Of a stretch of 5,553 nucleotides of DNA, positions 1 through 4,951 are shown piece by piece. Where the stretch lies: NCBI GenBank assembly GCA_002404605.1, contig DHKA01000024.1:4965-10517 (forward strand). The letters are read 5' to 3'. Each line of letters begins with the position of its first letter. Within the stretch, counting starts at the first letter, position 1. The DNA comes from Clostridiales bacterium UBA4706 (lineage in GTDB: Bacteria > Bacillota > Clostridia > Oscillospirales > Oscillospiraceae). The translations under genes and the position numbers were made by a program. Under the pieces are notes generated by a model. The model was not told where the DNA came from and did not search any database. It worked only from the letters and a program-made list of their open reading frames with translations.

Positions 1-12
1 GCCGCAGCCTTT

Positions 13-47
13 TCAAACGAGAGCCCAGCGAAGCGGGTCTCGTTTGA
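13..47. repeat. Long imperfect palindrome after the uvrA2 remnant
   Basis: The 10-base arm TCAAACGAGA (13-22) is perfectly complementary to TCTCGTTTGA (38-47). Inside it, CCC (24-26) pairs with GGG (35-37) and GC (28-29) with GC (33-34) around a GAA loop, with single bulged bases at 23 and 27, giving about 15 base pairs. It begins three bases past the UvrA-like stop codon. Read on the minus strand it is followed by AAAAGG, not a T-run, so it is not a classical terminator for the uvrA2 remnant. On the plus strand it is followed by CTTTAT, a poor T-tract. It may be a dispersed palindromic repeat, or a factor-independent RNA 3' end that uses the hairpin for stability. Confidence 0.6.
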
Positions 48-49
48 CT

Positions 50-190
50 TTATAGGGATTTGCGGAGGTATTCCGCGGTGATGGTGAGCGCATGCTCTGC
101 CATCTCCTGCGGCGTGCCGGTGAAAACGATCTCGCCGCCCGCGGTGCCGCCGTCGGGACCGACGTCGATAATGTAGTCGGCCTGCTTCAT
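50..190 (-). pseudogene. UvrA2 remnant, fragment 4: extreme C-terminus
   Basis: From ATG 190-188, in a third frame, the sequence reads MKQADYIIDVGPDGG, then a GGEIVFTGTPQE segment and ends with EYLRKSL before TAA 52-50. This is the standard end of a UvrA protein: the stretch just after the second H-loop, the IDLGPEGG-type motif and the tail. It abuts fragment 3 directly, so everything between the YRYR segment and the H-loop valine has been lost. It is 46 codons long and belongs to the same broken gene; the ATG is the internal methionine of the motif, not a real start. Confidence 0.85.
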
Positions 191-612
191 CTATAGCGGT
201 AAGAAAGCGCCTCGCCGCTGTAGCGCTGGCCTTCGCACGCCTCGCACACGGTCGTAACGGGATCCATGAACACCAGCTCTGTGACGATCTGTCCGCGTCT
301 GCCGCAGACCGGGCACGCGCCGCGGCTGTTGAAGGAGAAGAGTGCGGCGTCCACTCCGTTGGCTTCCACCATCACGCGGCGGATCCCGTCAAAGAAGCCG
401 AGAAACGTTGCGCTCGTGGAGCGCCCCGCGGCGGTCACGGGGGACTGATCGGCGAGCACGACGCGCCCGGCATATTCCTTTGCGAACACGTCGCGGATGA
501 GTGAGCTTTTGCCGGAGCCGGCAACACCGGTCACGACCGTGAGAACGTTGAGCGGAATGTCCGCATCCACGTTTTTCAGATTGTGGATGTTCGCACCGCG
601 CACCGGCAGAAA
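187..612 (-). pseudogene. UvrA2 remnant, fragment 3: second ATPase domain, N-terminal half
   Basis: In the same frame as fragment 2, this begins directly after the TAG. It carries the second Walker A GVAGSGKSS (528-502) and two cysteine pairs of the second zinc module, CPVC (315-304) and CEAC (246-235). It then reaches GEALSYRYR and stops at TGA 189-187. Intact relatives continue after this YRYRG-like segment with about 100-120 residues bearing the signature, Walker B and H-loop; none of these is present here. A GTG at 603 could start a separate 138-residue product, but I see no convincing ribosome site for it. Confidence 0.85.
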
Positions 613-1413
613 CTACTCCCTCGGCACGCGCGGGTGCGCCTTGAGCGGCTCGATGTGCTTCATCGCCTCGCCGGTTTTCGTACCGGAGGACAAAAGCGCC
701 TCATAGCTCCCCTGAAAGAGGATCTGCCCGCCGTTTCGCCCCGCGCCCGGTCCGACGTCGATGACCTCGTCGGCAATGGAGATCACGTCGCGGTCGTGCT
801 CTACGACGAGAACGCTGTTGCCGCGGTCGCGCAGACGCTGCAAAAGCTGCGTCATGCGGTACACCTCCCGCGGATGCATGCCGGTGCTCGGCTCGTCGAA
901 AATGTACGTCATGCCGGTGAGACTGCTGCCCATGTACCGCACGAGCTTGAGCCGCTGCGCCTCGCCGCCGGAGAGCGTGGACGATTCGCGGTCCATGGAA
1001 AGGTACGGCAGCCCGATGCCGATCATGCGCTGTAAGGACGCCGTGAGCGTCGTCACGATCGACGCGGCGCGCGGATCGGTGACCGAGCGGAGAACTTCTA
1101 TGAGCTCCGTGAACTCCATGGCGCACATCTCATCGATGCTGTATCCCGCGACCCTGCACGAGAGCGCCTTCCCGTTCAGCCGCCGCCCGTGGCACACCGG
1201 ACAGGGCGCTTCCGAAACGAGCCCCATGAGCCGCCGGACGGATGCCTCCTTCATCGTGGAGGTGCCGCGGTTTATGAGCATCCGGTGGAGATAGTGCGAA
1301 ATGCCGTCCACATGTTTATTCAGCCGCTTTCCGTCCCTCGTGTCCGCGCCGTAGAGCACGCGGTTTCGCTCCTGCGCGGAAAAATCCTTCCACTTCTTGT
1401 CGAGCGGGAACAG
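613..1413 (-). pseudogene. UvrA2 remnant, fragment 2: first ATPase domain, catalytic half
   Basis: This fragment begins in the new frame at the LFPLDKKWKDF segment. It contains a zinc pair CPVC (cysteine codons at 1203-1201 and 1194-1192), the ABC signature LSGGE (975-961), Walker B with YIFDEPSTG (906-880) and the H-loop VEHDRD (804-787). Together with fragment 1 it completes the first ATPase domain with every expected motif. It ends at TAG 615-613. After that stop the same frame continues directly with FLPVRGANIHNLKNVD, the conserved start of the second UvrA ATPase domain, so the stop is a single-codon interruption inside homologous sequence, not a natural end. Confidence 0.88.
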
Positions 1414-1970
1414 CCAGAAGCGGCGTACTGCTTCCAGTACCAGTTGCCCACGTGAAAGGCGGGGAGATCCGCCATGCCCTCGTTCCATGTCTTTTCCGGG
1501 TCGATGCGCCCTTCCACATCGACCGTCATCACCTTGCCGATGCCGGAGCACTCGGGACACATGCCGTTCGGATCGTTGAACGAGAAGCGGGAAGCCGCTC
1601 CAACATACGGCTCGCCGATGCGCGAATACAAAAGCCGCAGCGCGGCATACATATCGCTGATCGTGCCGACGGTCGAGCGGGCGTTGCCGCCAAGACGCGA
1701 CTGATCGACGATCACGGACGGGGAGAGGTTCTCGATCCGTTCGGCCTTCGGCTTTTCGTACTTGGGAAGCCTGCCGCGGATGAAGGCAGTATAGGTTTCG
1801 TTCGTCTGCCGCTGGCTCTCTGCGGCGATCGTGTCGAACACGATGCTGGATTTTCCCGACCCGGAAACGCCGGTAAATACCACAATTTTCCCCTTCGGAA
1901 TATCCAGCGAGACGTTTTTGAGATTGTTCTGCCGCAGACCGCGGATGATGATCTTGCCGTTTTGCTCCAT
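1413..1970 (-). pseudogene. UvrA2 remnant, fragment 1: first ATPase domain, N-terminal half
   Basis: About 186 codons from ATG 1970. Walker A GVSGSGKSS lies at residues 34-42, followed by the UvrA-typical FDTIAAESQR segment, ENLSPSVIVDQ (about 80-90) and the NARSTVGT motif (about 96-103). The first zinc pair is at C138 and C141 (CPEC). The homologous reading reaches NWYWKQYAASG and then continues in another frame as LFPLDKKWKDF. The bases at 1416-1411 read as if one C were missing from GGCCTG. Without correction the frame runs on through 32 unrelated codons to a stop at 1322-1320, which would give a product of about 216 residues carrying one Walker A only. Confidence 0.88.
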
Positions 1971-1981
1971 AAATGCAAAAA

Positions 1982-1989
1982 TCCTCCTT
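1982..1989 (-). promoter_or_regulatory. Ribosome binding site of the uvrA2 remnant
   Basis: AAGGAGGA on the minus strand is an almost perfect anti-16S match, 11-12 bases before ATG 1970. The spacing is slightly long, but no closer candidate exists. It decides the start in favour of ATG 1970 over GTG 2003, which lies upstream of it. Confidence 0.7.
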
Positions 1990-2034
1990 CGGAAAATGTA
2001 CACGCCAATTTACAACCTACCGTTCGGAAGCTGA

Positions 2035-2063
2035 ATGATATACGAATATAAAAAATAAGTCAA
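2035..2063 (-). promoter_or_regulatory. Sigma-A type promoter of the uvrA2 remnant
   Basis: On the minus strand there is a -35 box TTGACT (2063-2058), a 17-base AT-rich spacer and a -10 box TATCAT (2040-2035), each one mismatch from consensus. Transcription would start near 2028, giving a leader of roughly 58 bases before ATG 1970. The promoter looks undamaged although the gene is broken, which suggests recent decay. Confidence 0.72.
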
Positions 2064-2080
2064 TAGACAGTATAAAATAG

Positions 2081-2135
2081 CCCCCTCTGACGAGGGGACT
2101 GGCAGCGGCAAAGCCGCTGACTGGGGGAGAGACGG
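2081..2135. repeat. Paired-hairpin GC-rich intergenic element
   Basis: Two perfect hairpins sit side by side: CCCCTC-TGAC-GAGGGG (2082-2097) and CAGCGGC-AAA-GCCGCTG (2103-2119), followed by GGGGGAGAGACGG. From recall, very similar paired-hairpin sequences are scattered between genes in many clostridial gut genomes as a palindromic repeat family. It lies between the stop of the DUF554 gene (2150) and the uvrA2 promoter. On the minus strand the last stem is followed by GCTATTTTAT, so the element may also act as a weak terminator for the DUF554 transcript. Copy number cannot be judged from this window, where only one copy is present. Confidence 0.6.
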
Positions 2136-2149
2136 ATGTCATATTGCTT

Positions 2150-2881
2150 TCACATAAACCGGCAAAGCAGGATCGGAAGGAAAACGGCGGGGATGAAGTT
2201 CATCACCTTGATCTTCGTAAGCCCCAGCATGTTGAGCGCGAGACCGATGATCATCAGCGAGCCGACGCAGGTCATTTCGGCGATCACGGCGTCGCTGAGC
2301 AGAGGAGCAAGGACGCTCGCAGCCAGCGTGACGAGCGCTTCATAGACAAAAACGGCGATGGCCGAGAGCGGCACGCCGATGCCGAAGGACACGCTGAACA
2401 CAACGGAGGAAACGCCGTCGAGAAGCGACTTGGCAAAAAGCATGGTGTGGTCGCCCAGCAGCCCGCTGTTGAGCGAGCCGACGATCGACATCGCGCCGAC
2501 GCCGAAAAGGAGGCACGAGGCAACGAAGCCCTCCGCCACGGTCGAGTCCGCGTCCTCCGAGCCGGGGTGCGACACCTTTTTCTGTACCCAGTTCCCGGCG
2601 CGGTTCATCGCCCCGTCCAGATCGAGGACTTCTCCGATCACGGCACCGATCACGAGCGAGAGGATCGCAAGGAGCGTGTTCTGCCCCTTGAGCGAGCCGC
2701 TGATGCCGATATACATCGTGCACAGCGCGAGCCCCTGCATGACGATCTTCTGCAGCCGTTCTCCGATCCCGCCTTCGCCTTCGTTTCGGCGGGAGGAACG
2801 GCGGAGAATAAAGCGGAGAAACAGTCCGACAGCGGAACCGGCGAGAATCGCAATACCGTTGACGAGGGAACCGAGCAGCAT
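2150..2881 (-). CDS. DUF554-family integral membrane protein
   Basis: The 243-residue product is a hydrophobic membrane protein matching the DUF554 (YdfK/YqgA-like) family in length and pattern. Its biochemical role is not established. It opens with MLLGSLVNGIAILAGSAVG, the family's characteristic first helix with glycines and an Asn. Further likely membrane segments lie around residues 47-63, 67-85 (LSLVIGAVIGEVLDLDGAMN, with the conserved G-E-D pattern), 117-140 (FGVGAMSIVGSLNSG), 150-190 and 207-240. A longer start at ATG 2902 would add seven residues, but it coincides with the predicted transcription start and lacks a ribosome site. ATG 2881 has GTGAGG eight bases ahead and fits the family's usual beginning. 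It stands alone, with its own promoter, a 135-base gap upstream and a hairpin element downstream. No damage is seen. Family call firm, substrate unknown. Confidence 0.88.
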   Translation of the reverse strand: MLLGSLVNGIAILAGSAVGLFLRFILRRSSRRNEGEGGIGERLQKIVMQGLALCTMYIGISGSLKGQNTLLAILSLVIGAVIGEVLDLDGAMNRAGNWVQKKVSHPGSEDADSTVAEGFVASCLLFGVGAMSIVGSLNSGLLGDHTMLFAKSLLDGVSSVVFSVSFGIGVPLSAIAVFVYEALVTLAASVLAPLLSDAVIAEMTCVGSLMIIGLALNMLGLTKIKVMNFIPAVFLPILLCRFM

Positions 2882-2907
2882 GGAGATGACCTCACTTTCC
2901 ATTCGCC

Positions 2908-2936
2908 ATTATAAAGCATGATCCGCCGTTTGAAAA
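2908..2936 (-). promoter_or_regulatory. Promoter of the DUF554 gene
   Basis: On the minus strand, TTTTCA (2936-2931, 4 of 6 to consensus) is followed by a 17-base spacer and a perfect TATAAT (2913-2908). Initiation would fall near 2901, at the upstream ATG 2902, which supports the downstream ATG 2881 as the real start. Confidence 0.62.
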
Positions 2937-3016
2937 TACGCTTTTTCCGCAAAAACGGTCTTTCCCCGGAATGGAGGCGCGAATACCGTCCAAAACAAAG
3001 AGACGGCTGAAAAGAT

Positions 3017-3412
3017 TTACTCTGCGATTTTCTGGATATACAGCGTTCCCGCTGCCTGCCGCCCCTCTGCGGAGATGGCGTAGATGCCGTCTGCCGGGAT
3101 GTTCACCGTGAAATCCGCTGCCCCCGTGCCGTTGCCCGCATACAGCTCCGTACCGTCCGGCGCGGTGATCGTCAGCTTAAGCGAGCCTTTTTCCACGGAA
3201 AAATGGATCTGCAGCACATCGCCCGAGTACAGCTCGAGCGTGTGGGTGTCTGTGCCGGTCATGCGCTCCACATCCAGCAAATAGGAATCCGAATTCTTCA
3301 CGAACGAGCCGCGAAAGGCGCCGGAGCCCCGGCTGCCGTGCACGAGGAAGAATACAGCGAGTCCGGCGGCGAGCAGCGCCAGCAGACAAAAGAGAACGGT
3401 TTTCTTTTTCAT
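3017..3412 (-). CDS. Small membrane-anchored or secreted protein, unknown function
   Basis: The 131-residue protein has an N-terminal KKK followed by a hydrophobic stretch (about residues 5-24), so it is either a signal peptide or an uncleaved anchor. The single Cys9 lies within the hydrophobic core without a convincing lipobox. After a Gly/Ser-rich linker (26-35), residues about 36-131 alternate hydrophobic and polar positions in short strands: a THTLELYSGDVLQIHF segment (56-71), LKLTITAPDGTELY (78-91), then ADFTVNIPADGIYAISAEG (99-117). That pattern suggests an extracellular beta-sandwich, loosely like pre-peptidase C-terminal type modules. Start ATG 3412 follows GGAAAGGA at sensible spacing. 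It lies after the ABC cassette in the same direction but has its own strong promoter. I do not recognise a named family and assign no function. Confidence 0.75.
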   Translation of the reverse strand: MKKKTVLFCLLALLAAGLAVFFLVHGSRGSGAFRGSFVKNSDSYLLDVERMTGTDTHTLELYSGDVLQIHFSVEKGSLKLTITAPDGTELYAGNGTGAADFTVNIPADGIYAISAEGRQAAGTLYIQKIAE

Positions 3413-3450
3413 TTCCGTCCGTCCTTTCCTAAAATGAAATATCGTCCCAG

Positions 3451-3478
3451 AGTATACCTACCGACCGGCGGCTGTCAA
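3451..3478 (-). promoter_or_regulatory. Strong promoter of the small secreted-protein gene
   Basis: On the minus strand there is a perfect -35 TTGACA (3478-3473), a 16-base spacer and -10 TATACT (3456-3451, one mismatch). Initiation would be near 3444, about 32 bases before ATG 3412. The -35 box begins only ten bases past the permease stop, and no terminator is visible between them, so the gene may also receive read-through from the ABC operon. Confidence 0.72.
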
Positions 3479-3488
3479 GAGACGAGCG

Positions 3489-4229
3489 TTATTCCCAGCG
3501 GAAAAAGCGGACGGAAAAAAGCGTACAAAGCGCCGTGAGGCCGAGCATCACGCACACCGGCAGCAGCACACTCTCCACGCCGGTGCCGAGAAAGGCGCTC
3601 TTCATCATGGCAATGCCCTGCGTCAGCGGGAGGAAGCGGACGATCTTCTGCATCGCCGTCGGCATGACCTTGATGGGGAGCGTCGTGCCGGAAAAGACCA
3701 GCATGGGGAAATAGAGGATCGAGGCAATGACGCTGGCATGCTTGCTGTCCTTCGCCACGCCGCCGACCATCAGCCCGAGGGAGAGCGTTGAGAACATGGT
3801 GAGAAGCCAGCTCCCGAGAAAACGCAGCAGGGAGCCGTGAAGCCGCACGCCCCACAACAGCGCCGTAACCGACAACGCCGCAAGCGACACGGCACAGTAG
3901 ACGATGTACATGGACAGCTCTACTCCGAGAATGAGTACGGGACGGACCGGCGTGACGCGCAGCCGCTTGAGGATCTTCATCTCCCGCAGACCGGATACGG
4001 CCAGCGGCAGCCCCATCAATCCGCCTGCGCAGATGGCAACGGCGCTGACGGTCCCGAAGGACTGCTCCAGGAACGTATAGCCCGCGCCGTCATAGGCGGG
4101 CTTTGCGCCGTAAATGATGCCGAGGATGATGAAGATCACAAGCGGCATGAGAATAGCGAAGATCACCATATTCATATCCCGCACGCTGAGCTTCAGCTCC
4201 GTTTTCAGAAAAGTGAAAAAGCGTTTCAT
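3489..4229 (-). CDS. ABC-2 type exporter permease subunit
   Basis: The 246-residue membrane protein forms the channel part of an ABC exporter, working in the cytoplasmic membrane with the ATPase encoded just upstream. It has six likely membrane segments (about 22-41, 56-80, 98-122, 136-158, 166-183, 220-241). Two hallmarks of ABC-2 drug-type permeases are visible: the cytoplasmic KILKRLRVTPV segment (85-95) after helix 2, and the FSGTTLPIKVMPTAMQ loop (179-194) followed by FLPLTQGI (199-206). Length is normal and nothing is broken. The start ATG 4229-4227 shares one base with the ATPase stop (TAATG), and a GAGGAGG ribosome site lies inside the ATPase 3' end (4246-4240), so translation is coupled. 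The substrate cannot be read from sequence; the adjacent regulator's ligand domain suggests a small, possibly toxic compound. Confidence 0.9.
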   Translation of the reverse strand: MKRFFTFLKTELKLSVRDMNMVIFAILMPLVIFIILGIIYGAKPAYDGAGYTFLEQSFGTVSAVAICAGGLMGLPLAVSGLREMKILKRLRVTPVRPVLILGVELSMYIVYCAVSLAALSVTALLWGVRLHGSLLRFLGSWLLTMFSTLSLGLMVGGVAKDSKHASVIASILYFPMLVFSGTTLPIKVMPTAMQKIVRFLPLTQGIAMMKSAFLGTGVESVLLPVCVMLGLTALCTLFSVRFFRWE

Positions 4230-4951
4230 TATGCGTCCGCCTCCTCATCCGAAAGCTGCAAATACGCGTCCTCAAAGCGTTCACAGCCGCATTGGGCCTT
4301 TGCCTGCTCCACAGTGCCGCGGAAAACGGGAGCACCCTTTTTCAGAATACATATCTCGTCGCACAGCGCCTCGACTTCATCCATAAAGTGAGAAGTCGGA
4401 AAGATCGTCAGTCCCTGCTCTTTTAGGCCTTCCAGCGTTTTCCACACGTCGCGTCGGGCCTTCGCGTCAAGGCCGGTGGTCAGCTCGTCCAGAAACACCA
4501 GCTCCGGCTGCCCGATCAGCGAGAGCACGATAAAAAGCCGTTGACGTTCGCCGCCCGAAAGACTTTTCACCGCCGTGTTTGCTTTGCCGCCGATGCCGAA
4601 CTGCCCGCACAGCGCGCGCCAATCGGCGCTTTCACGGTAAAGGCTTGCGGTTTCCCCGCAAAGCTCGGAGACCCTGATCTCCCGAGGATAGTCGCCCTCC
4701 TGAAACTGCACGCCGATGCGCTCGAAAAGCGCGCGGCGGCGCTTCTTCGGGTCCTGCCCCAGCAGACGGACCGTTCCCGCGTCGGCCTGTTTTGTGCCGA
4801 GGATGCACTCGATCGTGGTGCTTTTCCCCGCGCCGTTCGCGCCGAGCAGCCCGAACACCGTGCCGCTCTGCACCGACAGGCTCAGATGATCGACCACGGT
4901 TTTCCCGGCATAAGATTTCGTAAGTCCTTCAACAAAAACTGCCTCGCTCAT
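4229..4951 (-). CDS. ABC exporter ATP-binding subunit
   Basis: The 240-residue ATPase powers the neighbouring ABC-2 permease. Every core motif is present: Walker A GANGAGKST (residues 37-45), a Q-loop at VQFQ (81-84), signature LSGGERQR (131-138), Walker B LVFLDE (151-156, catalytic Glu156), a D-loop region TTGLD (158-162) and the H-loop histidine in TSHFMDE (His188). Two small departures are DELTTGLD where DEPTTGLD is usual, and a proline in TIFPTSH just before the H-loop; neither removes a catalytic residue. The start ATG 4951 overlaps the regulator stop as ATGA, and GGAGGG (4964-4959) lies seven bases upstream. The C-terminal tail (about 215-240) is short and acidic. It belongs to the single-domain drug-export type; two copies would pair with two permease subunits. 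Substrate unknown. Confidence 0.93.
   Translation of the reverse strand: MSEAVFVEGLTKSYAGKTVVDHLSLSVQSGTVFGLLGANGAGKSTTIECILGTKQADAGTVRLLGQDPKKRRRALFERIGVQFQEGDYPREIRVSELCGETASLYRESADWRALCGQFGIGGKANTAVKSLSGGERQRLFIVLSLIGQPELVFLDELTTGLDAKARRDVWKTLEGLKEQGLTIFPTSHFMDEVEALCDEICILKKGAPVFRGTVEQAKAQCGCERFEDAYLQLSDEEADA
4240..4246 (-). promoter_or_regulatory. Ribosome binding site of the permease within the ATPase gene
   Basis: GAGGAGG on the minus strand encodes the Glu-Glu near the ATPase C-terminus and also serves as a strong ribosome site ten bases before the permease ATG. Combined with the TAATG junction, this points to re-initiation or coupled translation of the two subunits. Confidence 0.65.

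Larger units (their letters stand above)
50..1970 (-). pseudogene. Broken class II UvrA-like ATPase (UvrA2 / drug-resistance type)
   Basis: This is the remnant of a UvrA-family ABC ATPase. UvrA proteins bind damaged DNA through two ABC ATPase domains carrying zinc motifs. The class II branch lacks the UvrB-binding domain and is linked in known cases to tolerance of DNA-binding drugs. Here the sequence runs from RIGEPYVG straight to the CPEC zinc motif, so that domain is absent. The start is taken as ATG 1970, preceded by AAGGAGGA (1989-1982); an upstream in-frame GTG at 2003 would place that ribosome site inside the gene. The reading is spread over three frames: a one-base loss near 1413-1414, an in-frame TAG at 615-613, then an internal deletion with frame change near 187-197. 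About 640 codons remain; adding the roughly 110 missing ones gives about 750, the usual size of this class. The family call is firm; the protein cannot be made whole without recoding. Sequencing error could explain the first two lesions, not the deletion. Confidence 0.9.

Noticed and set aside
2001..2003. GTG 2003 as the start of the UvrA-like protein
   Set aside because: The AAGGAGGA ribosome site lies downstream of it, and the extra residues (YIFRRRIFAF) do not resemble the family N-terminus; ATG 1970 fits better.
583..2051. Several plus-strand open frames (such as 583-1035, 761-1294 and 1452-2051) opposite the UvrA-like remnant
   Set aside because: All are low-complexity antisense shadows. 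The minus strand gives clear UvrA motifs across the same bases, so the plus-strand frames are not supported as genes.
2144..2914. A 256-codon open frame on the plus strand opposite the DUF554 gene
   Set aside because: It is rich in His, Glu, Asp and Arg with no recognisable domain, mirrors the codon pattern of the minus-strand gene almost exactly, and lacks a credible promoter and ribosome site. It is an antisense shadow of a GC-rich gene.
2937..3016. Possible terminator after the small secreted-protein gene (CGTTTTT-GCGG-AAAAAGCG region and an ACGGT/ACCGT pair)
   Set aside because: Stems are short, AT-only or separated by long loops, and there is no convincing GC stem plus T-run, so I do not call a terminator.
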